Positions 51,101-62,343 of a DNA stretch of 64,000 nt are shown piece by piece. The notes under the pieces were generated by a model. The model did not search any database, was not told where the DNA came from, and saw only the letters and a list, made by a program, of their open reading frames with translations. A program made the translations under genes and the position numbers. Each line of letters starts with the position of its first letter. The first letter of the stretch is position 1. Location of the stretch: NCBI RefSeq assembly GCF_040807025.1, contig NC_090942.1, forward strand, positions 206,730,640-206,794,639, in the 5' to 3' direction. Source of the DNA: Struthio camelus. Taxonomy: Eukaryota; Chordata; Aves; Struthioniformes; Struthionidae.

Positions 51101-54100
51101 TCAGCCTTTTGAAAAAAAAATCAAAACTAATTATCTGTCATGCAATTAAAAGTTCAATATTCAGTGAAATATCTGTAAGATCAATGAGCTATGCAGTTCA
51201 AGAAATAATCAGGCAACTTAAGAGCCATAACAACAGAAACACGTACTCTCCACCTCTGAGCAAAATGGGATCACATTGAACAACTGAGTAACTGCTAGTT
51301 GTTCCAATAGCAGCAGGTTGGCATGAAGATCTTCACTCCCTCAAACTCTTGGTTCCGCTGATGCATTTTTACATGAACATCTGAGACACTGTCTGACTCC
51401 AGCCTTTGCTACCATCCATTAGCACTGTGGTAACAATGCTATACATACGTCCTAACCAGGCAGCTAACAACTTCCATGTGCACAGAAGATCCTAGGCACA
51501 TAGGACATGGTCAAACAGAAGAAGGGGAAATGGCCAACCTGTATGTGAATTCAGGGGCAGTCCAAGTTTCTGCTTTCTTATTCTTGTCAGAGAGTACCAT
51601 TGATAAATTGGATGTGACTGGATACTAGAGTGAAATTCACCTATTTCAAGACTAAAGGAAACCAATTTGTTAAAATGGCAAACCAAGGCTGGAAACCTTA
51701 AACTACTGTGACAACAGAAACTCACCAGTTAGTTTGAAAATCTAACAGGAACTTCAAAAATGTGCAAGATGAATACTGCTTTTAACCTTGAGAAAAAAAA
51801 AAAGAAACCCAAATAAAATGATTCAAACAATTTCAGGTACTTTGAGACCCTAGAGCAAAGCAGAACTAAGGATTTTTCACTGAGTTAAAATCTAGCACCA
51901 AAACACTTTCAACTTGTCTTTTACATTCATCTTCCCTTATCTTTTGCTGTACAACCTTACAACCTTAAAGACTTAACATACAATTCCTTTCCCTATCTTT
52001 CCCACTAAAGTATTAGCAGAACATTGTACCACTTTTTGTAATGACACCACAACGTTCTTTGGTTATTTTCTCATCAGCTTGGGGACAACACTGCCAGCAG
52101 GAACTTTCAGCACTCTGGAACGAGCCAGTTAAAAGCTGTTGCAGCAAAAGGTACCTCAGGCAGATGTGCTAGATGTCCTGAGGTACTGATGGCACTGCAC
52201 ACGTTATTCGGACATACTCAGAAACAGGATGGAACTGATGTACAGCTTATTCAGATGCTGTACAAAAAAGGTAAAATTACCAAAAGCAAACATACATGAT
52301 GATTAAAGCTCCCATCTTGTTCACGTTGAAGGATTACAGTTCATTAATTCTGGATGTAGGGAGTAGGATGTGATGACACTTAGTTCCACCAAGCTTGAAT
52401 CCATTCCATCTAGCTCCTAATAATTGTACGTTTTATCCAATGACTATTAAAAAGTGCATAAGCAGTCATGGTAGCAGGATACAAAATGAATAACTTTTTC
52501 TTCCACTGGAAAGGTCTTATTCAGGTGCTAATTTCAGACTTACTTTCATTTATAGTTACTTAGCTGCTATGAATCTTACCAGATAGTAACCTTGTCAGTG
52601 TCAGCCTACAATATATTAAAATGTATTAAATTATTCAGTTGTTAGCAGTGATGCAAACCATTTCCCAACATTATACATATTCATCCCAATACTAACGGTA
52701 CTAATGGTATGAGCAAGGACCAATCTTTATATAAAGTGGCTAAGGGCAGGTTCTCTAATACCTTGTTATACCATGACGTGGCTTTACTGCTTTATAACAA
52801 AGACAGAGAAGTATGCAGGCATCTCTAATTGTTGAAGGATCAAAGATGCATTTCAACTGAAATATGCTTTTCCTCCTCCACTCTCTATATCACTTATAAA
52901 TCCAAAATAATTTTTCAAGGGTTTTGTTTTCCTCCTTGTTGTGTTAATGAGCTCCTACTGTAATATGAAGAGCCTTTTTGTGTTCCACAACATAGCTCCA
53001 AACAAAATTCTTCAGGAAGTTCCTCACATATCTTTTATTTGAAAATATATACCTTTCTACAGGCACTGAACCTCATAACATTCTTGCAATTTAGACCAAA
53101 TGATGGGACACTCACTCTAAGGTAGAACAAACCATTATTATGCTACAAATTGTACCAAGAAATTATATTGCACTTAATTAAATTATACTTGCAAGAAGAA
53201 ATCAAGGAGCATCTTAGTCTCCATAAATTTCTGACAGAAAGGCAAGAACATCTTATAAGAATGCTACAGAATGGACAGTTGGTCTGGACCTTCATTTTCT
53301 GTTTCATCTAAAGGGTATCTCCAGGACCATGTAGAGACATCTTCCCATAAATTGTTTCAAAAATAACATTAGAGTTAGCTTAGTGATTCAATAATCCCAT
53401 CTATCTCTAAATCTAAATAATACAGAGATCAAAAAAAAACTCAGAGAGGTAGAGCTACAAATAATCAACACATTTATAAAAACAAACACATCTAAACATA
53501 AATTAATACTTTTTATTTCAGTAGAAATTAAAATTCAGTCAAAGAGGAAAAAGTAGTTATATATACTATCTGACCATAAACAAACAGGACAAACAACACA
53601 ATATGCTCACATATTACAAAAAGTCACAAAAAACTTTTTAAATGCTAGCTCCTTTGAGAAGAATCCAGAGTGGAGTTTCATGCCTACATTTTCCATACAG
53701 TATACAGCAACCTAAAGTATCAATATTCGGGAGGAACATGCCCAGAAGCACAAATACAGGCAACTAGCATCTTTATGCACCTGCAGATCTAGGTAAAAGT
53801 TAAATAGGGAAGTTTGAATCACTGTTTTAGAATTGATTGAATCAATCCTGCCCATATAGTGTATATCTTCATTGAATGTCATACTATGGCGTTGGAAAGC
53901 TCCAAAAAAGAGAGCCCACGTTCATTTGAAGAACCATCCCCTTCTCCTAACTTGCTTTGCCTTGCATATCACACTTTTATTGCAATGTCAAAGGTAAAGA
54001 TGATTTTTTTAAAGGTGTGTTGTTGTGTGGATGTTTCAATCAACCTATGAATTACAACCACGTTTACGCTACTTTCGCCACTACATCTACTATTTCTTAG

Positions 54101-54177
54101 TGGACTAAATTCAGTGTATTTGATTAAGGAATGCATTTGATTCTATAATACAGTAACAAGATGTATTTTGCAAAGCT
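48164..54177. other. 6 kb AT-rich, nearly free of open frames
   Basis: Only one frame of 60 codons or more starts here before 53.8 kb (51492-51725, minus, random-looking). The stretch contains TA-rich low-complexity DNA at about 49770-49980, an (AC)n run at 50748-50764 and several A-runs. Its position downstream of the candidate minus-strand gene would allow for long 3' untranslated or intergenic DNA. No repeat family was recognised. Confidence 0.5.
50748..50764. repeat. (AC)n microsatellite
   Basis: About eight CA units followed by a run of nine adenines. A normal short dinucleotide repeat, probably length-polymorphic. Confidence 0.9.
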
Positions 54178-54384
54178 TTACAGACTTATGGAAATGCTGA
54201 AAGAGTGAATGTGTATGACCCACTTTTCAAAGCTACACATTTTCATGTTGAATGTCACCAATCTCTCGTCACGTAGCTGGAAACTGTACTGAAAAACATT
54301 TTTGCCACTTAAAACTCTGCAATCAACTGTAACATCTTTTTTATGCAAAATACATAAGGGTTTAAAACACGGGAATATGTTCAA
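54178..54384 (-). other. 68-codon open frame with protein-like composition
   Basis: The minus-strand frame contains HKKDVTVDCRVLSGKNVFQY and QLRDERLVTFNMK before a stop at 54178. The alternating hydrophobic pattern resembles beta-strands. An internal acceptor-like aatgtttttcag occurs at about 54292-54303. No partner exon was found, and length alone does not exclude chance. I do not recognise a family. Confidence 0.15.
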
Positions 54385-54631
54385 GTTAAATACATTTATC
54401 TACTTCTGACAATCTGTTCAGTGAAGAATAAAACTAAAAGATCAAACCAAATAACCATATTTTGTGCTGAACATACGGTCATGTTAGTAGTTAGAAGGTG
54501 GATGACTACTCAGGGGAGAAGAGATTAGGGGGCCCGGCAGGGATTCTGGGGCAAGGTCTGCTTCCTTAGCATAGACAAAACCTATCTGTGATAACATTCT
54601 TTTGCTCATTGGGTGTAGACAAGCCTCTTGC

Positions 54632-54659
54632 CCTTTGTTTTTGTTTTGTTTTGTTTTCG
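54632..54659. repeat. (TTTTG)n simple repeat
   Basis: Four to five units of tttttg/ttttg in a row. Low-complexity DNA. Confidence 0.85.
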
Positions 54660-57001
54660 TCAGAGGCTTTTAATACATCTGAGAAGCATGGACTTGATCT
54701 GGAGTCCAGGGCAGTTTCCAGTCTGAGACCTAATTCTCTACTCTGAGTGACACAGAGGCTGGTCAAGGCTCACGCTGAGCAGAGCTTATGCTTTTGCAGT
54801 TCCTTACCCTTCAGGATCCAGTTACATGTTGCAGGTAGACCTACTGCAACGGAAATGAAATGAAATAGATCAAGGGACTTCTACAGAAGCAGCCTGAAAG
54901 CCAGACGGCTTCTAGACACAACTGAAAAGTTTCCTGCAAACATAATGTGGATGGAGACAAGTATAAAAATTCTCTCAGTGGATACTGAAACTAAAAACAC
55001 GACTCAAGTGGCTCTTCACAAGGCGTTATTACCATGTAATATTATTGCTACCTAAGGCTTAAAGAAAACACTAATCTTAATTTTTCAAATAGCTCAGTGT
55101 AAAACAAAGTCAGGGGAAAAACATAATGCAAGGAACTGCAAATCTTCTGAATGATTCTGTCTGGATCTATGTTTTTACTACAGAAAAAGTTAATCAGAAA
55201 GCTTAGAAACAGAAAGTCCTGAAAATCATATTCTTGTCCAGCAAACCAAGCGTCACTTTCCAATTTAATACAAATGCTTAGCCCCATACTTAAATGCAAT
55301 CATTTCATTAATACTTTTAAAATTTAAATTATTTCCAATAGGAAAAAAAATCTGTTTTGAGACACTGTCAACAGGCAAAAGCAACTTATTTCTAAAATAA
55401 AATTAATTCCTTTATCCTCACCAATGCAGGTAGGAAAATTCTCTATTCATCCCACCCCCTATCTGCAGTCCATTTCAATGTCCCAGCACAAAAGTTGGCA
55501 ATTTAACCTGGCTGGTATAGCTGCAACTGATGGGGTCCCCAGTGACTGGTGAGGACTGGCACGTACCAGTGCAGTAACAAATATGCAACCATGGAGCTCA
55601 GTACTCTGCACAGCTCTTCTTACTCTGAGTACTCTGCATTCTTCCAAAAACTGAGGCAGAACAAGTCCTTTTTTCCATCTTGGCAACACTGCTAGTTATC
55701 TTAGGTCTCATGCACCTTTACTTGCTTGCACATCTGGAATTACAGTATCTTTCATGTAGAATAGAATAAAATGGAGTCAACTGAAGTAATTATAAATATC
55801 TTAAACAAGTACATGTTACTGTTACATATCCTCTGAATAGCCCTTTCTGTTCTCCACAAAGTTCTGATTATTTGTTGCAAATCTTATTTAATTTTTAAAA
55901 TCACATTGAATATTTCACCTACAATGTGTAGAGGAACTATTCTACATTTCTGCTAACTTCAAACCTGAAGTTACTGAACATTTAATTTAACCCCTGCTGA
56001 GTCCAGAGAGAAGATGCATTGCTTCATTGATTTGCGGTTTTGAACAAAAAGCTATGATTAGCATGTAAGATGAGAGGGTCAATGAAATGGAGACAAAAAT
56101 ATTAATCAAAACTGCTAATAGCAGTAAAGTTTAATAGCATATTTGAATTAGTGATTATCTACAGCAAAATCACAAAAGCTTATACTATACTGTAAAACTC
56201 ATTTCCTTCTCTCCCTAAACCCTTTTCTATCTTTGTAATAAGGCACGGTTGCAGTGGTTATGGTGCTAGATTTTCCTTTGGTCAAAATACAGGAAGCGGC
56301 CAATTTGGGCACAAACCTGAACTCATTGAAGATCTGTGTTTAACTGTAGGACAGAAATGCACTCTTTGGGTTGTGACAATCATTCTGTTCAGTATGCTTC
56401 CTTACATTTAGAGAGATCACAACCTATCTGACCTCCTAGAGGAGAAAAAAAAGTGGGAGGAGATGGAACAAAATAGGATTTGTTTTGAAAAAAAAATATG
56501 AAATATTCAAATGCTGCACTCAAGGTCTACACATCTTCTCCAGAAATCTTTATTTACTATTAAATTTACTTCTATTAAAAATACTTTTATTTACTAATAA
56601 AATAGTCTATGTCTTCAGATGCTATGAGACTACTAGGAATTCCCCATGCAAGCTCTAGCGTCTAGTACAGTACAGATGTAAGTGCAAGGCTAGGAATATA
56701 GAACTGCTGTTAGGCACTTATCTGTTCCGAGGGAAAAATATCAAAAGAAGAGTTAAAAAACTCTTAAGTTAAAAAATCTTAAGTTATATACATAACGCTT
56801 TAACTAACAAAGGCTGTAAGTGAAAATCATACGAAATCATACTTATAATATCCCTTCTCAAGCTAGTTTCAAACAGACGTATTTCCAAGAATGATGATAT
56901 TCTGACTTCTTTGGCCTGCTATTATAAAAATAAACTGCAGATCTTGTATAACACTTGTGCCAAACAGTTACAGCAAAAGGATTTGTACCAATTCTTCTGG
57001 C

Positions 57002-57007
57002 TTTATT
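57002..57007 (-). promoter_or_regulatory. possible polyadenylation signal AATAAA
   Basis: The minus strand reads AATAAA about 420 bp beyond the stop codon of the candidate terminal exon. It is the first AATAAA downstream, so it is a possible 3' end of that gene. No strong GT-rich element follows, and AATAAA is common in AT-rich DNA. Confidence 0.2.
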
Positions 57008-57429
57008 CAGCCACCTCAGAAAAAAAAAAGGTTGTAAGAGTAGCAGCAATATCATAATTTAAATTTCAGCATAAATAACACATAGAAATACATTTTCTTT
57101 CTATATTAAACATTTGTTGACTCAACAACATTAATGTGACTCTGCTTGCTGCTCTTAGCAAAGGTAATAATCACTGAAACGTGAGAACCACTGGCAAGGA
57201 GAGGCAAAAGCATGTGGTCAGCTTAGACTTCAACTCAGAACTCTTTCAGTAAGAAAATATGTATCTTTCTCAATATAAAGAATGAAAGTTTTGAAAAGGT
57301 GAGAATACTACTGTCAGATTAAATAAGGAAAGATATTTCTCATCTAAACACGTACACATATTCGCACAATCTGAATTACGTAGAGGAATAGCATGAGATC
57401 TTCAACATTTCTTTTTCTTGCACATATTC

Positions 57430-57588
57430 TTATCTTGAATGTGAATTCTGTTTTGTTGGACTCTCCTGCTTAGAACAAAAATTATCCCAATATGTAGAAT
57501 CCTCGGGTGCGACTGGAATACCAGATGCAACCAAGTCTTCAAAAGTCAATAACATAAACTGTGGTTGATTAGACTTCATGGAATATAC
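57430..57588 (-). CDS. terminal coding exon of an unidentified minus-strand gene
   Basis: The block follows a good acceptor (taatattttgtattttctttag on the minus strand, in two runs). It is open in phase 0 for 52 codons to a TAA at 57430-57432. The product starts VYSMKSNQPQFMLL, continues TFEDLVASGIPVAPEDSTYW and ends in a polar tail KQESPTKQNSHSR. A folded-looking core followed by a short polar tail is what the true end of a protein looks like. The phase agrees with the exons at 58665-58730 and 59613-59690. I do not recognise the family, and no domain name follows from the sequence. This block and the one at 59613-59690 are the best coding evidence in the window outside transposons. Confidence 0.5.
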   Translation of the reverse strand, partial: VYSMKSNQPQFMLLTFEDLVASGIPVAPEDSTYWDNFCSKQESPTKQNSHSR

Positions 57589-57782
57589 CTAAAGAAAATA
57601 CAAAATATTACATGAATGAATAAACCTCAATTTTCTCCCTGCAGCCTTTCCTGTGCAGTTCATACTACAAATTACTTACTGAAGAAAACAAAATATTCTG
57701 ATCCAGACCAATGTCACAGTCCCTAATTTAGACTAGAAGGTAACTAACAGAAGCACATAACAGTGCACATAGATGAAATCAA

Positions 57783-57796
57783 TTTTTTTTTTTTTT
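57783..57796. repeat. poly-T tract (14 nt)
   Basis: Uninterrupted run of T on the plus strand, in the intron between the candidate exons at 57588 and 58665. Similar runs of 15 occur at 60655-60669 and 61865-61879. Confidence 0.9.
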
Positions 57797-58664
57797 GAGA
57801 TGCAGCCCAGAAATTTGAGAGAAGACGGATATAGAGAATTCCAGAAACGCCACGGAAACATTGCTTAAGGCTGGAAAAAAAGAGAGAAAAAGCATACTTC
57901 ATTCTACAGCAGGCATGATTATTTGAGATGATACTCTCAGGATTTATTCCACTGGAGGTATGGCTATTCATATTCCTTCGAACACCAGCAATCACTGTGG
58001 TTGTGCACGCACTTGGTCTTCTCACAGAAGCACATAGTGTTAAAGGATGAAAGTGATCACAGCAAACCTACAACTCTCAGTTTTAAATTCAGATTAAGCG
58101 CAGACCAGGATATCAGATAGGAGTGTGTCAAGGTCTCTGCATTAATTTCATCACTTTAAAGAAATTTATATTTGAAAGGAAAAAGGTTTGCTTTTCTAAG
58201 CATGCATTAGTGTACATCCTGCTGTATGCAACTGGTAAATGTAACTCTTTCCAAACAGCAGAGCAAACAGAATAACTACATGAATGACTTTAACTGATTC
58301 TGATTCTTCCAACTGATTCTTCCAAATTTGGCATTTGCTCAAGAAACATTCTTAATGTTTAATATTTGATAAACGTCAGCAGGGTTATCCTACAGTTATT
58401 TCGTACATCTCACAAACATTTTTTGACGTTGGCTGTTAACCTCTTGGGGAGTGAATACTGATGTCTGCTAATGAAGGTAGCTGAGTAAATGACTAAAGTA
58501 ACAAAAAACTCTGCTCTCTCTGCATCACTGTTTGAGCAGTAAACTACAGCTAGGAATACATGGAGAGACAACAAAACGGTTTGTGTTTGTTGTAACAGCA
58601 TAGCAAAACTCTGGAAGTTGTCCAAATGTAGATTGAAAGAAAAATTAATTGAGCTGCCTGTCAC

Positions 58665-58730
58665 TTCATATCCCCACACCAGCGGCAGAGTGTTGAGACA
58701 TTCCTGTTCATCTGGCATTTTAGAGATGAG
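58665..58730 (-). CDS. candidate internal exon, 66 bp, of the same minus-strand gene
   Basis: On the minus strand the block follows tttctgtagctttag. It can end at GAA followed by gtgaca, giving 22 codons in phase 0 at both ends: ISKMPDEQECLNTLPLVWGY. It would fit between the exons at 59613-59690 and 57430-57588 without disturbing the frame, so it may be constitutive, optional or a decoy. The frame continues open past the proposed donor to 58410, giving about 107 open codons, the longest minus-strand reading in this region. That leaves open an alternative last exon, ending at 58410, with a hydrophobic middle (SLHVFLAVVYC). The donor is only moderate. Confidence 0.3.
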
Positions 58731-59612
58731 CTAAAGCTACAGAAACTGTGTCTGAAGCCATGAAAGTGACATCACGTATGCATACCAAATATGAACTAAG
58801 CCTCTGAGGTAAGCATGTATACTGGTATCGAATCTGGTTTGAACTTGAGTATATACTTGCCTGAAGACAATTATGTTCTGACTGAATTCATCTACTCAGG
58901 TGAAATTTAGCGAGTGACAGATTAAAAGATGTTTTATAGCAAGTAAATAGGGTAAGAAACTCATTGTCATCTTCTGTGGAGATCTGTCTCAAATCAGGTA
59001 ACTGCGGAGCACAAATAAATGCTCTTAACATTATGGAGAATTTAAACCATAGTATTTTATAGAAATGATTGGGTTGTCCTGTGAATTACAAGTACATGCT
59101 ATCAGATTTTGAGGAAAGTTCTGTGAAAACATGTTCTGCAAACAGAACATAATGGTAGAGAGGGAACAGAGACAAGCACTGACATACTGAAGCAATAGCA
59201 TAATGTCTTCACGCTCCATGTCATCCTCCATTAAAATCAGCATGATGAGGTGGCATACCAGTTTAGCAGCCCAGATTGGTTGACCATCTCCATTTCCCTC
59301 TCAAAACTCTTTCCTACATGAGTGCTAGCAGGCTGTGATAAATATCACTTAACCTTCTCTTGAATAAACACATTAAACACTGTCACCATGCGTTCTAGAT
59401 TTGACATTATCTGTTACTGTCCTCTGAAACTGTATCTCATTCCAAGACCTTTTCTGAAACAGGTTAACAGTTCACTAATAATCTGATTAATACTGTACTT
59501 CAGATAATCTCTCTTATCCTTGCACCTATATCCAAGATAATATACAGTTTCAGCTACAGCATCAGACTGCAAACTTATGTCCAAGACCTGCAAAAGTTTC
59601 ATAACTCCTTAC

Positions 59613-59690
59613 ATAGGAATGCTTCTGGCCAAATCCCTCCTGTTTCCCAAGAGCCACTGCAACATGATGATTGTCATCTAACCGGGTTTC
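59613..59690 (-). CDS. internal coding exon, 78 bp, of an unidentified minus-strand gene
   Basis: The block follows a strong acceptor (ctgtttttcgtctttgctag) and ends at a good donor (TAT followed by gtaagg). It is exactly 26 codons, phase 0 at both ends, reading ETRLDDNHHVAVALGKQEGF and then GQKHSY. The other frames contain stops or lack support. Composition is very protein-like, and the downstream exons are in the same phase. The reading continues open into the intron for 16 codons before a stop, so a read-through end is a formal alternative. The family is unknown to me. Function cannot be stated. Confidence 0.5.
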
Positions 59691-60572
59691 CTAGCAAAGA
59701 CGAAAAACAGAAATGTAAATGTATTTTCTTTGTTTCCAAATACATGGTTAGAATGTGGTTCAGAACCAAAAATCAAATGGACTTTAAAATAATCACATTC
59801 ACAAAGAAATAGTCATTCTTAGTAGATTTGTTGGAGAGATCAAGGATGTACACATATGAACAACTTATCAGAACTGAATTCATTACTATATGTCACCATC
59901 ATCCCACCTAATTGTACACATTTATAACCAAGTTTGTCACCTTAGTTTTCCTTTACCAGTCACTTCTAAGTCACAAGCCACATGACTTATTCTAGCCATC
60001 TGTTTTCAGATTAGATGAATTGTGAACTTCTGACGGAAAGTGTTCTGAAGAGCAAGTATAAGCTGAAACCAATGACTCTCTCACTCTCAGCTCCACACAT
60101 CAGGTAAGATCACAACTTCAAATATCTGATGCAGGAGTCCGAGCACAGCTGTGTGAATATGGAGCAGTTTTCAGCAAAAAATTACTCAATTATTAAATTT
60201 AAAAGTGTTTCTCCAACCCTGGCCCCCCCCTCCCTGAAGGGCTAAGAATTCATCTTAAGTAATTAATTCCAGAAGAAACTGGTTTTATGTGCTGCTTCTG
60301 AATAAAGTTTATTCTGAAATCAAATCATAATTGTCAACTCTATCCTCTTAATAAGGAGAAAAAAGTTCCCCTTATTTCCTTATCCAAAAGCGTTCACATC
60401 ATTTCCATGTCAACTTTTGAAAATGGAAATCAAGAATAGCTAAAACTTTAACTAGAAAAATGAAGCATTCATATCACCAAATCTGAAAATCAGCAACTTA
60501 GATGCTACGTATATCAGCTACTAGTCTGGATTCTCTCCTCGGAGGTATGAATGAACCTCCAGTTTTCACTAC

Positions 60573-60594
60573 CTTGGGAAATACCTTGACCACA
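60573..60594 (-). CDS. candidate micro-exon, 22 bp
   Basis: On the minus strand an acceptor (tgtataataatgtag) precedes 22 bases ending in CCCAAG followed by gtagtg. One base plus seven codons (VVKVFPK) connects the 43-bp block at 61156-61198 with the 78-bp exon at 59613-59690 in frame. An in-frame TAA just upstream of the acceptor fixes the start. A block this short has a high chance-match rate; it is kept because its phases on both sides are exactly those required. Confidence 0.25.
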
Positions 60595-60654
60595 CTACAT
60601 TATTATACAAAGAAAGCTTTATTTATGATGTACTCCCATTTCCTCTGAAAATAG

Positions 60655-60669
60655 TTTTTTTTTTTTTTT
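60655..60669. repeat. poly-T tract (15 nt)
   Basis: Uninterrupted T-run on the plus strand, about 60 bp upstream (in gene direction) of the candidate micro-exon. Confidence 0.9.
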
Positions 60670-61155
60670 AAATGTAAGCAACATGTCTTTTAAAACTACT
60701 GATTGACTCTACTGACTGACTATTTCAATTCTTTCTCATGTATGTGAAGTATTTCTCCCAATCTAGACAAACAAACCTAAAGTGTAAGCTGTATTTCATA
60801 TGACTGCATGAGTTCTATGTGTACTCACTATGAAGTATTTTACCAAGCTTTCTATTCCCTTACTATGGCACAAGACTGAAAAGAAGTCAAGCAGAAGGAC
60901 TTTGACCTAAAGCTGGATGAAAGCTTATCATTTGTACACACATATTTCTTTACCTTCCTAGAACATAAAAAAAGATTTTCTATGAAAATTAGCTATTGGA
61001 TCAACCATTATAAAAAAATTTACATAGTTCTAAAGTAGCAGATTTTTGTGTTTGTCTATACTGTCAAATAACTAGATATAGTTTTTATCACTTCATTCCC
61101 GCCCTTCACTTTTTACCTGTCCTAGAGGTGAAAGACTAATACGATTAAAACATAC

Positions 61156-61198
61156 CGCAAAACACATTCAGCACTTGCCTCCATTTGTAGTTGCAGAT
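61156..61198 (-). CDS. candidate internal exon, 43 bp
   Basis: On the minus strand a good acceptor (gtaacacagttattttcag) precedes 43 bases that end at TTTGCG followed by gtatgt, a good donor. With two leading bases the frame reads LQLQMEASAECVL and leaves two bases. Those combine in frame with the micro-exon at 60573-60594; the leading two bases combine with the single base left by the block at 62127-62152. One of the two other frames has a stop. Confidence 0.33.
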
Positions 61199-61864
61199 CT
61201 GAAAATAACTGTGTTACAGTTTTAAACTAAAAGCACATCAATTTATGTTTGTGAAGTGAATGTATGCATTACATCTTGTCTGCGCAACTGGCTGATAAAC
61301 ATAGTATAAATAACTTAAAATCCCTTATGTATTGCTTATAGAATCACTTTGTCAGGTCAAAGCTGTATTTAACAGGAAGTGACTCTTTGGATAACTAGGA
61401 CTATTTCCCTGCAAACAGAGACCCCCATCCAACTGATAATTAATTCAGAAAGTTCCACTTCATTTGCTTCATGTATCCCCAGTGTACTAGAGGTCATAAA
61501 ATAGCTCTCAGTTTCTTATAATAAACATGAACTATGCCCTTCATTTTATCTTCAACCCGAAACAAACACAGAACAGTAGGAGATCCTTCCTGGCCCCTCC
61601 TTGTGGCCAGCAATACCTTAGGGTATGGTGTTTACACAACATGAATAAGCCATAAAACCCAGCAACCCAACTTGCTTCCATACTCATTTGGAGATGTTGG
61701 CAATACAGCTAATAAATGAAATTAATTTTATTACATGCAAATAGATGATTAAGCAAAAGGAAAAGAAGGATAACTGTACAGGAATTCCTCTGAGGTACAG
61801 GGCTTTTTCAATTTTAATTTTTAAAAAGATTACTCTCTATAAAATAGAATGCATATAATGGATC

Positions 61865-61879
61865 TTTTTTTTTTTTTTT
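61865..61879. repeat. poly-T tract (15 nt)
   Basis: T-run on the plus strand immediately before ctgagcag, which together look like a perfect plus-strand splice acceptor; see the open frame 61884-62099 in the findings. Confidence 0.9.
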
Positions 61880-62126
61880 CTGAGCAGAACCAAAATGTCA
61901 CTTTCGCTGCTCCATCTACAGGCATGCTGAGACCTGTAATGATCTCATTTCAAAGGCACAGCAGAATGACAAGTATGAGATTCAAATCATTCTGGACTCA
62001 CTGAGTGGACAGCTTAAAAAAAATAAACTTTCTGAGTCAGCAGACCTGCTTGCTTATTTGGTCTTCGAAACGAAAATTCTGATTCCTATTTATTCTTGAC
62101 AGTACAACAGAATGAACTTCACTTAC

Positions 62127-62152
62127 TGAGGGTGAGCGCTTCCATCACTTTG
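62127..62152 (-). CDS. candidate micro-exon, 26 bp, most upstream block seen
   Basis: On the minus strand tgttgctggtttacag precedes 26 bases ending CCTCA followed by gtaagt, a near-perfect donor. One leading base plus eight codons (KVMEALTL) leave one base, which joins the 43-bp block to give ALTLNLQLQMEASAEC in frame. It needs a further upstream exon ending in two bases of a codon. I did not find a convincing one before 64 kb, so the gene would continue beyond the window. Confidence 0.28.
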
Positions 62153-62308
62153 CTGTAAACCAGCAACAATTATGTTTCAAATTGACCTAGGCAATCCCGC
62201 TTTGAAATAGATATTCCAGAATTAATTTGTTTGTGTACAGACAGCCCAAGCAAATATTTGCTCTGAAAAAATGCCAACAATTAATTGCATAGCAGCAGTG
62301 ATGTCAGC

Positions 62309-62343
62309 TTGATTCTCAAACACTGAGTGAAGTTGAGAATCAA
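62309..62343. repeat. perfect 11-bp inverted repeat, 13-nt loop
   Basis: ttgattctcaa (62309-62319) and ttgagaatcaa (62333-62343) are exact reverse complements around a 13-base loop. Beyond a one-base bulge, gc/gc pairing and a further gcagt/actgc match could extend the stem to about 60 nt. The size resembles a small RNA precursor, but transcription is unknown. Confidence 0.75.

Larger units (their letters stand above)
54385..57429. other. no gene recognised; would include the 3' UTR of the minus-strand candidate gene
   Basis: AT-rich sequence. A simple repeat of TTTTG units lies at 54632-54659. A GC patch with ggggcccggcagggat lies at about 54530-54545. If the minus-strand gene ending at 57430 is real, the first part to the left of that position is its 3' untranslated region; the nearest AATAAA on the minus strand is at 57002-57007. 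Confidence 0.45.

Noticed and set aside
58730..58808. Plus-strand block between ctggcattttag and GAG|gtaagc
   Set aside because: Stops in all three frames; overlaps the better minus-strand candidate.
60011..60112. Plus-strand block between tctgttttcag and CAG|gtaaga
   Set aside because: Good splice signals, but stops occur within the first few codons in every frame.
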